A stretch of DNA of 52,148 nt from CAYSZB01 sp964435475. GTDB lineage: Bacteria; Chloroflexota; Anaerolineae; Anaerolineales; Anaerolineaceae. The stretch is from assembly GCA_964435475.1 (NCBI GenBank), contig CAYSZB010000010.1:1-52148 (forward strand), written 5' to 3'. Every line of letters starts with the position of its first letter. Position 1 is the first letter of the stretch. Shown here piece by piece: positions 17,289 through 26,210 of the stretch. A program made the translations under genes and the position numbers. The notes under the pieces are model-generated. The model did not search any database, was not told the DNA's origin, and saw nothing but the letters and a program-made list of their open reading frames with translations.

Positions 17289-18608
17289 ATGGAACGAACA
17301 GTAATTAAAGACCTTCCCCAGCACATTGACCAGGTGGTCAAGATCCAGGGCTGGTTACAAACCCTGCGCGATCAAAAGAGTATGCAATTCTTGATCATGC
17401 GCGACCCCAGTGGTGCTGTCCAGGTGGCACACTGGAAAAAAGGCAACCTTGAACTGGCAGACACCATTTCAAAATTGGGCACAGAATCTGCCCTGACCCT
17501 GACCGGGAAAGTCGTTAAAAATGATGTGGTAAAACTTGGCGGCATTGAAATTCAACTTGAAACCATCATGGTTGAAAATAATGCTCAGCTACCCCTGCCC
17601 TTCGAACCGTTTTCAGACAACCTGCCCGACCAGGATTTTCGGATGGATTGGCGATACCTTGACCTGCGGCGGGATATCAACCGCCTGATATTCGAGATCC
17701 AGACAACGCTTGAGCATGCCATGCGCACATACTGGGTGGAGCACGGTTATATTGAAATGCACTCACCGAAGATCATGGGCGCACCCAGCGAAAGCGGTGC
17801 TGAACTTTTCAGCCTGGGTTACTTTGAAAGAACAGCCTACCTGGCACAATCCCCCCAGTTTTACAAGCAAATGGCGATGGCAGCCGGGTTTGAACGGGTT
17901 TTTGAAATTGCACCAGTCTTTAGGGCGGACCCCTCATTCACCTCGCGCCATATGACCGAATTCACCGGGGTGGATATGGAGATCTCGTGGATTGAAAGCC
18001 ATGAAGATGTGATGTCATTCATGGAAAACTGGCTGGCATATTGCTATGCCCAGGTGAAAGCCACCCATGGTGAGCAGATAAAGTCGCTGCTCAATGTTGA
18101 GATCAATGTCCCGCAGGTGCCCTTCCCCCGCATCAGCATGAAGGAGGCCTACGGGATCCTTAAGGGTCTTGATTACAGGTTGCCCCCCGAGAAGAAAGGT
18201 GATCTTGATCCCGGTGCGGAGCGGGCGTTGGGTAATTATGTCAGGGAGAAATTTGGCAATGATTTCGTGTTTGTCACAGATTGGCCTTTTACCGTGCGCC
18301 CCTTCTACCATATGCTCCACCCGGATAACCCTGAACTGACCCGCAGCTTTGACCTTCTGGGCAAGGGACTGGAAGTGACCACCGGAGCCCAAAGGGAACA
18401 CCGCTATGAGGTTTTAAAGTCACAGGCATTTGCCAAAGGCTTAACGGAAGGACCGATCGAGAACTACCTTAACTACTTTAAGTACGGTTGCCCCCCTCAT
18501 GGTGGCTTTGGGTTGGGTCTCAGCCGCTTGCTGATGATCATGCTGGACCTGCAGACCATCCGCGATGCAGTTTACGTGTTCAGAGGTCCCACACGCTTGA
18601 TCCCATAA
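17289..18608 (+). CDS. aspS: Aspartate-tRNA(Asp/Asn) ligase, archaeal type
   Basis: A 439-residue class IIb synthetase. An OB-fold anticodon-binding domain (about 1-105) precedes the catalytic core with ESGAELFSLGYFERTAYLAQSP split over motif regions, motif 2 around FRADPSFTSRHMTEF, the segment RSFDLLGKGLEVTTGAQREH typical of archaeal-type AspRS, and motif 3 GGFGLGLSRLLM. The bacterial GAD insertion of about 100 residues is missing, so length and motifs fit the archaeal/eukaryotic class. Such enzymes are often non-discriminating and work with GatCAB to make Asn-tRNA(Asn); this needs testing. AsnRS is the main alternative, but the GAQREH segment favours AspRS. AGGAG lies about 9 nt before the ATG. 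Confidence 0.88.
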   Translation: MERTVIKDLPQHIDQVVKIQGWLQTLRDQKSMQFLIMRDPSGAVQVAHWKKGNLELADTISKLGTESALTLTGKVVKNDVVKLGGIEIQLETIMVENNAQLPLPFEPFSDNLPDQDFRMDWRYLDLRRDINRLIFEIQTTLEHAMRTYWVEHGYIEMHSPKIMGAPSESGAELFSLGYFERTAYLAQSPQFYKQMAMAAGFERVFEIAPVFRADPSFTSRHMTEFTGVDMEISWIESHEDVMSFMENWLAYCYAQVKATHGEQIKSLLNVEINVPQVPFPRISMKEAYGILKGLDYRLPPEKKGDLDPGAERALGNYVREKFGNDFVFVTDWPFTVRPFYHMLHPDNPELTRSFDLLGKGLEVTTGAQREHRYEVLKSQAFAKGLTEGPIENYLNYFKYGCPPHGGFGLGLSRLLMIMLDLQTIRDAVYVFRGPTRLIP

Positions 18609-18614
18609 AGGTCA

Positions 18615-19205
18615 ATGGAAATGCCTCACCTATTCAGCGAACGGTTACGATTAAGGGCTGCAGAACGCAGTGATATCCCCCTTTTCCTGAAGTGGATCAA
18701 TGACCCACAGGTAACAGAAAATCTCGTTCATACCATGCCTTTTTCCTGTGCGGAAGAAGAAGCCTGGTATGAAAGAATGATCAAGTTACCGGTCGAAGAA
18801 CACGTCCTGGTCATGGAAATCAAGCAAACTGATGTTGAAGATCCCGGTAAGGTTACCTGGACAGCAATTGGTAACATCCAGCTGATGGATTTTGACTGGC
18901 GCATCAGGAAGGCTGAGGTGGGGATCATGATCGGCGAAAAAGAGCAATGGGACAAAGGCTATGGGACTGAAGCTCTCCAGGTGATCCTCGAGCATGGATT
19001 TAATACCATGAACCTTAACCGGATCTGGCTGCAGGTCTATGACAAGAATATTCGCGGATTTACCGCTTATAAAAAAGCGGGGTTTATTGAAGAAGGCCGC
19101 ATGCGCCAGGCTCATTATCAACATGGACAATATTACGATATCATCATCATGAGCGTAATAAGAGAAGAGTGGAAACAACCAGATAAACCGAGGAGTAGAA
19201 ACTGA
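18615..19205 (+). CDS. GNAT family N-acetyltransferase (RimJ/RimL-like)
   Basis: A 196-residue acetyltransferase of the Acetyltransf_3 group. It opens with LFSERLRLRAAERSDIPLFLKW, here read as two joined segments, and has the acetyl-CoA loop QWDKGYGTEAL and the closing AYKKAGFIEEGRMRQ. Relatives acetylate ribosomal protein N-termini, amino sugars or antibiotics, and the substrate cannot be told here. It starts 6 bp after aspS and ends 2 bp before prs, so it is co-transcribed with both. ATG 18615 and 18621 are both possible starts. Confidence 0.88.
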   Translation: MEMPHLFSERLRLRAAERSDIPLFLKWINDPQVTENLVHTMPFSCAEEEAWYERMIKLPVEEHVLVMEIKQTDVEDPGKVTWTAIGNIQLMDFDWRIRKAEVGIMIGEKEQWDKGYGTEALQVILEHGFNTMNLNRIWLQVYDKNIRGFTAYKKAGFIEEGRMRQAHYQHGQYYDIIIMSVIREEWKQPDKPRSRN

Positions 19206-19207
19206 CT

Positions 19208-20197
19208 ATGTCTTCACCCCATATGAGGCATGACTTATTACACGGCAACATCAAGGTCTTTGCCGGCACAGGTTCACCTGACCTGTCTGTTGAGGTTGCC
19301 AAGTACCTCGGCATCCCCTTATCTGAAGCGGACATCATCCTTTTCCCGAATGACAACCTGTTTGTAAAGTTGCATTCAAGCATCCGCGGGCAGGATTGCT
19401 ATGTCATCCAGACTACTTCAGCCCCGGTGCACCGCAACCTGATGGAACTATTGATCATGATCCAGACGCTTAAACTGGATTCAGCTGGTCGTATCACGGC
19501 GGTCGTACCATATATGTGCTATGGTCGGTCCGACCGAAAAGACCAACCACGTGTTCCGATCACCGCCAGGCTGGTGGCAGACATGATCCAGGTGGCAGGT
19601 GCAGACCGCTACATCACCATGGACCTGCATGCCGGCCAGATACAGGGTTTTTTCTCAATTCCTGGTGATGTGTTGTCGGCTTACCACATCCTGAAACCTT
19701 ATCTAATGAAAAAGATCGCTAAAATGCAGAAACCAGCCCTGATCACAGCTGACCTCGGTTTTGCAAAGATGGGACGCAGATATGCCAATGCGTTTAACAT
19801 TCCACTGGTTTTCATCGAAAAGAAGCGTATTGAGAACAAAGCCATGACAGAGGCGTTGTCGATCCTTGGTGACGTGAATGAAAGTGATGTCATCATCATG
19901 GATGACGAGATCGATACCGGTTCCACGATCTGTGAAGCCATCAGCCTCGCCAAGCAATATGGCGCCAGGGATGTGTATGTGGCTTGTGTGCACCCTGTTT
20001 TATCGCAGAATGCATGCGAAAAACTGAGCAAAGCACCCCTCAAAGAGCTGATCGTCACAGATACAATACCGATCAGCCCTGAGAAGCAAGCCTTGTTTGG
20101 CGACAGGTTAACCGTTCTCTCGATCGCACCTATGATCGCCGAGGTCATCCGTCGTGCCAACCAGGGCCGTAGCGTCGGGGCGATGTTTAACGAGTAG
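19208..20197 (+). CDS. prs: Ribose-phosphate pyrophosphokinase
   Basis: A 329-residue PRPP synthetase that transfers pyrophosphate from ATP to ribose-5-phosphate, feeding purine, pyrimidine, histidine and NAD synthesis. Segments: N-terminal IKVFAGTGSPDLSVEVAKYL; ATP-site PYMCYGRSDRKDQPR; DLHAGQIQGFF; and the PRPP loop DDEIDTGSTI, where many homologues have DTGGT. It lies 2 bp after the GNAT gene with GAGGAG inside that gene's end as ribosome binding site. rpiB, which makes its substrate, lies 5 kb downstream in the same direction. Confidence 0.95.
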   Translation: MSSPHMRHDLLHGNIKVFAGTGSPDLSVEVAKYLGIPLSEADIILFPNDNLFVKLHSSIRGQDCYVIQTTSAPVHRNLMELLIMIQTLKLDSAGRITAVVPYMCYGRSDRKDQPRVPITARLVADMIQVAGADRYITMDLHAGQIQGFFSIPGDVLSAYHILKPYLMKKIAKMQKPALITADLGFAKMGRRYANAFNIPLVFIEKKRIENKAMTEALSILGDVNESDVIIMDDEIDTGSTICEAISLAKQYGARDVYVACVHPVLSQNACEKLSKAPLKELIVTDTIPISPEKQALFGDRLTVLSIAPMIAEVIRRANQGRSVGAMFNE

Positions 20198-20225
20198 CCT
20201 GGCGTTACCAAAGTAATAACAGCAA

Positions 20226-21077
20226 ATGCCGGAATTACCCGAAGTTCAGTCTATTGTCACTGTTCTCAAGCAGGGCAAAGAAAATGTGCCCCCCGTGGTC
20301 GGGCAGGTTATAGAAAGCTCAGTCGTGCGTTGGCAGCGCACCATAGCCGAACCGCCGGCTAACCTTTTCGGCGGGTTCATCAAAGGACAAACAGTCGTGG
20401 ATGCTAAAAGAAGGGGAAAGTTCATCCACCTGCCAATGGATCAAGGCCATTTGATCGTCCATCTGCGGATGAGCGGTGACTTGTTCATGGAGGAGAAACC
20501 CGCTAAAGACGCAGACATGCCAGTCCGTACACACGACAGGGTTGAGTTGAACTTTGAGAGCAACTGGCGACTGGTTTTCAATGACCCACGCAAGTTCGGG
20601 CGGATGTGGCTGCTCGACAATCCCGGGACTTTGTTTGACCACCTGGGAGTGGAACCTTTCGACGAAAACCTGACTGCTGAACGATTATTCCAGATGCTTG
20701 CCAAAAGCAAAAAACAGGTCAAGACACTGCTTCTGGACCAGACCTTCCTGTCAGGACTGGGAAACATCTACAGCGACGAGGCTCTCTTTAAGGCAGGCAT
20801 TCACCCTTTACGTAAAGCCAATACCATCAAAACAATTGAAGCAGAGTTATTGCTCAGTTCCATACGCCAGGTGCTTGGTGATGCGATAACCCGCAATGGA
20901 ACCAGCATCGATTGGGTGTACCGTGGAGGAAGTTTCCAGGACCAATTGAATGTGTACCAAAAAGATGGAAACCCATGCCCGGTTTGCGGAAAACTGATCG
21001 AACGCATCCTGGTCGGGCAGCGCGGGACGCACTTTTGCGCGACCTGTCAACCCTATTTTGAAAGCGAGACACGATAA
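20226..21077 (+). CDS. mutM: Formamidopyrimidine-DNA glycosylase
   Basis: A 283-residue bifunctional glycosylase/AP lyase removing 8-oxoguanine and FaPy lesions. It begins MPELPEVQ with catalytic Pro2 and Glu3, has FNDPRKFGRM, a helix-two-turn-helix around DQTFLSGLGNIYSDEALF, and a C-terminal zinc finger with CPVC and CATC pairs separated by 16 residues. All key residues are intact and length is typical. It sits 28 bp after prs and 3 bp before a methyltransferase gene, within the long plus-strand run. Confidence 0.96.
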   Translation: MPELPEVQSIVTVLKQGKENVPPVVGQVIESSVVRWQRTIAEPPANLFGGFIKGQTVVDAKRRGKFIHLPMDQGHLIVHLRMSGDLFMEEKPAKDADMPVRTHDRVELNFESNWRLVFNDPRKFGRMWLLDNPGTLFDHLGVEPFDENLTAERLFQMLAKSKKQVKTLLLDQTFLSGLGNIYSDEALFKAGIHPLRKANTIKTIEAELLLSSIRQVLGDAITRNGTSIDWVYRGGSFQDQLNVYQKDGNPCPVCGKLIERILVGQRGTHFCATCQPYFESETR

Positions 21078-21080
21078 CCA

Positions 21081-21854
21081 ATGTACCAGACATTTGCCAA
21101 GGATTACGACCGCTTTAACAACTGGAAAGACCGCCTGGCATACGAGATGCCATTCATAAATACGCAGTTAAGCGCCCTTAAACCATCCCAGGGGCAGAAG
21201 CTTTCCGTCCTGGATGCCGCTTGCGGAACCGGCATGCACGCCATTGCACTTGCCCAACAGGGCATGGAGGTATCAGGTGCTGATCTTTTCCCGGCGATGA
21301 TCAGGAAGGCACGCAAGAATGCCAGGAATGAGGGTGTACATGTCGAGTTTCGGACTGCCGGGTTTAGTACGATCGCTTCACATTTTCGTCAGCAAGAATT
21401 TGATGTGCTTTTATGCCTGGGGAATTCACTGCCGCATGTGCTTTCAACGGACAAATTGATCGCAGCTTTGGAGGATTTCAACCTGTGCATGACGCCTGGC
21501 GGCAGGTTGATCCTCCAGAATCGCAATTTTGACCAGGTCATGGCACAGCGCAACCGTTGGATGGAGCCCCAGGCTTACCTTGAAGGCGACCGAGAGTGGC
21601 TCTTCCAGCGATTCTATGATTTCGAGCCCGACGGAACGATCCGCTTCAACATCCTGTCGTTAGCCCGCCAGGCAGGCAAAGACTGGAAATCGCAGGTCAA
21701 CAGTACCCATTTGCGTCCATTGTTACACGCAGAATTGGGTGAGTTGTTGCCAAAAACCGGTTTTGGAGAACTTGCAGTTTATGGTGACATGAAGGGCAGC
21801 CCGTACGATCCACAGCACAGTCCCAACCTGGTCATTTGTGCCAATAAGCAATAG
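21081..21854 (+). CDS. Class I SAM-dependent methyltransferase
   Basis: A 257-residue Rossmann-fold methyltransferase with SAM motif I VLDAACGTGMHAIALA, motif II-like SGADLFPAMI and motif IV-like FDVLLCLGNSLPHV. The CLGNSLPH stretch is reminiscent of small-molecule N-methyltransferases of the glycine/sarcosine type, but that is only resemblance. It follows mutM by 3 bp and is the last gene of the run, ending before a strong hairpin. Substrate unknown. Confidence 0.88.
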   Translation: MYQTFAKDYDRFNNWKDRLAYEMPFINTQLSALKPSQGQKLSVLDAACGTGMHAIALAQQGMEVSGADLFPAMIRKARKNARNEGVHVEFRTAGFSTIASHFRQQEFDVLLCLGNSLPHVLSTDKLIAALEDFNLCMTPGGRLILQNRNFDQVMAQRNRWMEPQAYLEGDREWLFQRFYDFEPDGTIRFNILSLARQAGKDWKSQVNSTHLRPLLHAELGELLPKTGFGELAVYGDMKGSPYDPQHSPNLVICANKQ

Positions 21855-21867
21855 GATTTAATAACAA

Positions 21868-21892
21868 GCAGGCGGTTCAAATGACCGCCTGC
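21868..21892. terminator. Hairpin between the convergent methyltransferase and epimerase genes
   Basis: GCAGGCGGT (21868-21876) pairs perfectly with ACCGCCTGC (21884-21892) around a 7-nt loop. No long T-tract follows, so termination is likely but not certain. Confidence 0.65.
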
Positions 21893-21912
21893 AGTATTAT
21901 CTGACTGTAATT

Positions 21913-22920
21913 TTACTTATTTGTCCGCAGTGACGATTTTGTCCTTGAAAGGTTCTGCAGCCACCAGTTAACGGTGTCTTTGATTGTGATGACCAGGTTG
22001 CGGGGAGCAAAGCCAAGTTCCCTTTCCGCCTTGGCGCTGCTGATCTGTGAGTTGCTCTGCAGAGTCTCAACAGAGTACCTGGTAAAACGGGGACGGCTCC
22101 TGGTCATCTTGTAGTAAAGTTCGGCCAAGGGTGCCACCAGGTAGGCAATGGGAGCAGAGAACTTGATCTCATGGCTGTGTACCCCCACCACACTCTGCAC
22201 CCAGGCCCTGATCGAACTGATCTCGATCTGTTCGCCGCTCAACAGGTAAGTCTCACCGGTTTTGCCTCTCTCGCTGGCCAGGATATGGCCTTTTGCCACA
22301 TCCCTGACATCCACAAAGTCAAAGTGACCCTCCATTGAAATTGAAGGCTTGGGCTGCATCCATGAGATGATCATCTCACCGATTTCAGAGCGGCGATAAT
22401 CGTATGGTCCGATCACCCCGGTCGGGCAGGCAATGACAGCATCAAGACCATTTTTGACAGCATCCAAAACCAGCAAGGATGCCTCAGCCTTGGTGCGATC
22501 ATAGGGACCAGCCGGATTCAGGGGATCAAAATGCAATTCCTCTGTGATGGTTACCCCTTCCGGGGGACGTTCCAGGGCATGAATGGAACTGGTGTAGACC
22601 ATGCGCCTGACACCAGCCGAGCGGACTGCATCGATCACGTTATGCGTTCCTTCCACATTCACCCGGTAAAGGAGTTTTTCCTGGTCCGGGGTGATCGCCA
22701 CCAGGGCTGCCAGGTGATAAACCACATCAATACCTTCACAAGCCCGGGATAAGTCGTCCCTGTTTAAAATATTCCCCTGTACCAGTTCAACATCCAACCC
22801 ATTTAACGACCGGGTGTCTTCACCCGGCAGGACCAAAGCCCTCACTTTTTGCCCCTGTGACAGCAATTCCCGCACCAGTACATTACCTAAATGACCTGCA
22901 GCACCTGTGACCAGATTCAT
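21913..22920 (-). CDS. NAD-dependent epimerase/dehydratase (extended SDR, dihydroflavonol reductase-like)
   Basis: A 335-residue extended short-chain dehydrogenase. The nucleotide motif TGAAGHLG starts at residue 5, VVYHLAA follows the fourth strand, and the catalytic set is seen in YTSSIHAL (Ser) and YDRTKAEA (Tyr and Lys). It resembles dihydroflavonol-4-reductase-like and 3-beta-HSD-like proteins, whose bacterial substrates are mostly unknown. It begins 2 bp after a TetR gene on the same strand, so the repressor probably controls it, which suggests an inducible role in redox or detoxification. Confidence 0.87.
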   Translation of the reverse strand: MNLVTGAAGHLGNVLVRELLSQGQKVRALVLPGEDTRSLNGLDVELVQGNILNRDDLSRACEGIDVVYHLAALVAITPDQEKLLYRVNVEGTHNVIDAVRSAGVRRMVYTSSIHALERPPEGVTITEELHFDPLNPAGPYDRTKAEASLLVLDAVKNGLDAVIACPTGVIGPYDYRRSEIGEMIISWMQPKPSISMEGHFDFVDVRDVAKGHILASERGKTGETYLLSGEQIEISSIRAWVQSVVGVHSHEIKFSAPIAYLVAPLAELYYKMTRSRPRFTRYSVETLQSNSQISSAKAERELGFAPRNLVITIKDTVNWWLQNLSRTKSSLRTNK

Positions 22921-22922
22921 AA

Positions 22923-23510
22923 TTATCTCCTCAAACCTTTAATAATGATCTGCATACCTGATATCGTCGCCTCAGTCCATGAAGCGCCTTTTGGATCAAA
23001 TGATGCCTGTAATAAAAAGCCCATCGCCAACGCCATCAGGAGTCGAGCGGCAATTTCAGTATTTAGCGACGGATCAAGCGACCCTTCAGCAATTCCTTTT
23101 TTGATCATCTCTTCAAAAAAAACCAGATAATTCGTATACGGTCTTACCGCCTGCTGCCAGATGGCGGGCTCGGTGATCGCCTGGCGCCAGAATTCAATAA
23201 TGATGGGAAACCCACTGTTTGCCGCATCAAAAACATGCCCGGTCATGCCTGCCATCTCTGTCAGGGCAGAAGGAACATCCCCGGTGCCATTTTCAATGGC
23301 TTTGAACCCGGTTGACAGGTAACTCAACCACTCTTCCATTAATGAAATAAATAATGCCTGCTTGGAAGGAAAATGATGATAAAAAGCGCCTTTGCTGATC
23401 TGTGCTGAATTGCAGATATCTGTAACACTGGTGGCATCAAATCCTGAACTAGCGATCAGGTCCGATGCGGTTTTAAGGATCTTGGTACGGGTACTGCTAT
23501 GATGACTTAT
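22923..23510 (-). CDS. TetR family transcriptional regulator, apparent AUA start
   Basis: A 195-residue TetR repressor. The DNA-binding domain is complete: TRTKILKTASDLIASSGF, then TSVTDICNSAQISKGAFYHHF and SKQALF, followed by a helical ligand-binding domain. No ATG, GTG or TTG is in frame at the expected N-terminus. The best start is ATA at 23510, 6 nt after a perfect GGAGG. An internal ATG at 23339 would remove the whole DNA-binding domain and cannot be right. The start could be a genuine AUA or a base error in the assembly. It is co-transcribed with the epimerase and has a TetR-like palindrome in its promoter. Confidence 0.88.
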   Translation of the reverse strand: MSHHSSTRTKILKTASDLIASSGFDATSVTDICNSAQISKGAFYHHFPSKQALFISLMEEWLSYLSTGFKAIENGTGDVPSALTEMAGMTGHVFDAANSGFPIIIEFWRQAITEPAIWQQAVRPYTNYLVFFEEMIKKGIAEGSLDPSLNTEIAARLLMALAMGFLLQASFDPKGASWTEATISGMQIIIKGLRR

Positions 23511-23526
23511 TGCACACCTCCAATTA

Positions 23527-23550
23527 ATAATAACAGACCGACTGGTCGGT
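23527..23550 (-). promoter_or_regulatory. tetR promoter with palindromic operator
   Basis: ACCGAC and GTCGGT arms around TG form a 14-bp inverted repeat (23537-23550). It lies directly upstream of an extended -10 box TGTTATTAT (minus strand 23535-23527). This is the classic place for a TetR autorepression operator and ends about 27 bp from the start codon. Confidence 0.72.
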
Positions 23551-23687
23551 TTTATATTAGCATTTTACCCAGTCGAAGTCAATCCCATAAACCGGTCCAC
23601 ATAATTTCCAAACAATTGTGGAAAGTAGGCCAGGAGAGACAAACATGGTTTAAAATTAGGAGATAAACCAGTTACAAAGGTAAAAAG

Positions 23688-25256
23688 ATGAAACCTGAAC
23701 TTGACACACCACTTACAAAAGAAGAGACTCAAAAACGACCATGGTGGTTGATTGGCATTGCCATCATTTTTCTCATCCATGTGGCTTTCTTCCTCATATA
23801 CTGGATACTCAACCCGTCGCTGGCAGCAACCACAAATTCCTACCTTTTTAACCTCACCCATCTCAAAATTCCCTATGTGGCGATCATATTGAGCCTTTTC
23901 TGCCTGGTAGGCATTTGGGCAATCGTGATCATCTTATCCTCTTTGAAAAATGTGAGCAGGCCTTTGAAGAAAACCCGGGGACGGCGCCGGGCTTTTGTAT
24001 GCGTGGCAATTGTATTCCTGGTGATCTTCTATGCCGTCCTGTTCATCATCACGAGACTGGACCAAAGCCAGGTCAGTGTATTAATGCGGATCCTTGACCT
24101 GGTCAGGATTGTCACAGACACTGCCCTTCTGATATTTCTTGCAATCCTGGTCAATATCGTGTTCACCAGGCTGCTAAAAACTAATCATCGCCTTTCCAAT
24201 AAACAGATGCCAATTGTCGTCATATTAACCCTGGTGTTCGCAATTGCCTGGGTGCTGCCCCTGATTTTCAGACCGGCATGGGTTTACCAGGGTGAGATAC
24301 CGGCAAAGCCCAAGATATTAGCCCATCGAGGCGCTTCGATGATCTCGCCAGAAAACACCCTGGTCTCACTAGACCTGGCCGCTGAAAATGAGGCGTATGG
24401 ATTCGAATCCGACCTGCGCACCAGCAAAGATGGCAAACAATTCCTGATGCATGATGACACAATGAAAAGGACTACCAACATCGCCGAGGTTTATCCCGGC
24501 AGGGAGAATCAACTGGCAGAAGATTTCACTTTTGCTGAAATTGAAAAGCTCAATGCAGGATGGTGGTTCATCCTCAATGATCCCTATAAATCGATCAAAA
24601 ATGGTCTGATCACCCAGGAAGAATTGACAGAATACCAGGCGCAAAAAGTCCCCACCCTGGAGGAAGTCCTTTCTGCCATTAAGCAAAAAGGACTGGTCCT
24701 GATGTACGATCTACGCTCACCCGCCAAAACTCATCCTTTTTTCGGGAAGGATTTCGAGCTTACATATGACCTGATCAAGAATGCAAAAGTGGAAGACCAG
24801 GTGTGGTTGATCCTGGAGCCGAACCAAATTCAAAGAATTTATCAGGAAACGCCCGGCATTACCCGGGTTGCCGGGGTGAACAGCGGGGTTGAAAATTCTG
24901 CCGGCTTCTTCGTTGACCTGGGATACCAGGTAATCAATACTGATAAGGCGATCAGCAGGGAGGCGATCCATGAATACCAGACAGCAGGTTTGAAGGTCAA
25001 CGTGTATGTCATCGATGAGCCCTGGCTTTTTTCGCAATTCTGGTTGGACGGCGTAAATTCAATAACCTCCAACAATATCCACAACCTGAAAGACCTGAAG
25101 GCCCCTGTTGTCTGTCTTTCCCTGACCTACTATGTAATCCTGTGGAGCCTCCTTGGCATATTACTGGTATTATGGATATTGAGTCCATGGATCATCAAAC
25201 ACAAACCCATTGAAAACCATGATGAAGAAAACGATGACCAGGCGATGAATTCATAA
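23688..25256 (+). CDS. Membrane-anchored glycerophosphodiester phosphodiesterase
   Basis: A 522-residue protein with about five N-terminal TM helices (about 20-42, 62-85, 103-123, 138-160, 176-196), a GDPD domain (about 207-445) and a C-terminal TM helix (about 465-490). The catalytic residues are present: HRG (213-215), PENT, ESD with Glu240 and Asp242, and HDD from His255. GDPDs cleave glycerophosphodiesters to glycerol-3-phosphate and an alcohol. The catalytic part should sit on the outer face between TM helices, suiting lipid or teichoic-like substrates. AAAGG precedes the ATG. It is divergent from the tetR operon. Confidence 0.88.
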   Translation: MKPELDTPLTKEETQKRPWWLIGIAIIFLIHVAFFLIYWILNPSLAATTNSYLFNLTHLKIPYVAIILSLFCLVGIWAIVIILSSLKNVSRPLKKTRGRRRAFVCVAIVFLVIFYAVLFIITRLDQSQVSVLMRILDLVRIVTDTALLIFLAILVNIVFTRLLKTNHRLSNKQMPIVVILTLVFAIAWVLPLIFRPAWVYQGEIPAKPKILAHRGASMISPENTLVSLDLAAENEAYGFESDLRTSKDGKQFLMHDDTMKRTTNIAEVYPGRENQLAEDFTFAEIEKLNAGWWFILNDPYKSIKNGLITQEELTEYQAQKVPTLEEVLSAIKQKGLVLMYDLRSPAKTHPFFGKDFELTYDLIKNAKVEDQVWLILEPNQIQRIYQETPGITRVAGVNSGVENSAGFFVDLGYQVINTDKAISREAIHEYQTAGLKVNVYVIDEPWLFSQFWLDGVNSITSNNIHNLKDLKAPVVCLSLTYYVILWSLLGILLVLWILSPWIIKHKPIENHDEENDDQAMNS

Positions 25257-25297
25257 AAGATCATGAAAAAAACGAAAACTGAAAGGTAAAAAGTGAA

Positions 25298-25753
25298 ATG
25301 AAAATTGCGATCGCATGTGACCATTCTGCAGTCAGCTTGAAACAGGCTGTGATGGAATACCTGACCAGCCGTTTGATTGATTTTACCGATTTTGGAACGG
25401 ATTCAACAGAATCGTGTGATTACCCCAATTATGCCGAAAAGGTGTGCAAAGCGATCCTGCATGGGAATTATGACCAGGGTATCCTGATCTGCGCCACCGG
25501 AATAGGTATGAGCATCACTGCCAACAAATTTCCCGGCATCCGGGCTGCGGCTTGCTCGGATCCATTCTCAGCCATTTTTGCCAAACGCCACAACAACGCC
25601 AATGTGCTGTGTTTCGGCGCCAGGGTTGTCGGCCCAGGCCTGGCAGTCCTGCTGGTCGAGGGATGGATGAATGCGAGTTATGAGGGTGGGCGCCACCAGA
25701 AAAGGCTGGACATCATCACACGCATCGAGCAGCAAAACCTGAAACATGAATGA
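25298..25753 (+). CDS. rpiB: Ribose-5-phosphate isomerase B (RpiB/LacAB family)
   Basis: A 151-residue isomerase interconverting ribulose- and ribose-5-phosphate. It has CDHSAVSLKQ near the start, DFGTDSTESCDYPNYA, and ICATGIGMSITANK with Cys65 at the proton-transfer position. FGARVVG marks the conserved end. Related allose or galactose isomerases cannot be excluded. AAAGG precedes the ATG. The next gene starts inside its last codons. Confidence 0.9.
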   Translation: MKIAIACDHSAVSLKQAVMEYLTSRLIDFTDFGTDSTESCDYPNYAEKVCKAILHGNYDQGILICATGIGMSITANKFPGIRAAACSDPFSAIFAKRHNNANVLCFGARVVGPGLAVLLVEGWMNASYEGGRHQKRLDIITRIEQQNLKHE

Positions 25754-26210
25754 AGTCGAAACCTATGCTGCCAAAGCCGGGCTCAATTTTGAAATGGGCT
25801 ACAACTGTGCCCAGTCGGTGTTTGGCAGCCTGGCAGAGCTCTCCGGGATGGATGCCCAACTCGCCTTTAAGCTGGCAGCCCCTTTTGGTTTGGGCGCCAG
25901 CTATTCTGTAAGCCTGTGTGGCGCTTTAAGCGGCGGGTTGATGGCACTGGGATCGGTTTTTGGTAACAGCGGTCCAGACAGCGAACTGAAATTGCATAAT
26001 TACGCCATGGGAAGCCAACTGGTTGAAAGATTCAGAACCCAATTCGGCAATGTGGAATGCGCCAAACTGCTGGGTATGGAGATCCGAAGTGAGGCGGACC
26101 TGGCAGAAGCGCGTGAAAAGTGTGTTTTTAAAGATAAATGCAGCTTTTATGTCACTCAAGCCACGCGCATGGCATGTGAGATCATGCTAACCCACAAGAA
26201 AGAGCTTTAA
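25746..26210 (+). CDS. C_GCAxxG_C_C family protein
   Basis: A 154-residue member of the C_GCAxxG_C_C family, a small cysteine protein of unproven function thought to be redox- or metal-related. The conserved cysteines are seen in YNCAQSVFG, LCGALSGG, NVECAKLLG, EKCVFKDKC and RMACEIM. The first motif reads NCAQS rather than the canonical GCA. It overlaps rpiB by 8 bp, implying coupled translation. Its stop shares TTAA with the convergent Bax-inhibitor gene. Confidence 0.82.
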   Translation: MNEVETYAAKAGLNFEMGYNCAQSVFGSLAELSGMDAQLAFKLAAPFGLGASYSVSLCGALSGGLMALGSVFGNSGPDSELKLHNYAMGSQLVERFRTQFGNVECAKLLGMEIRSEADLAEAREKCVFKDKCSFYVTQATRMACEIMLTHKKEL

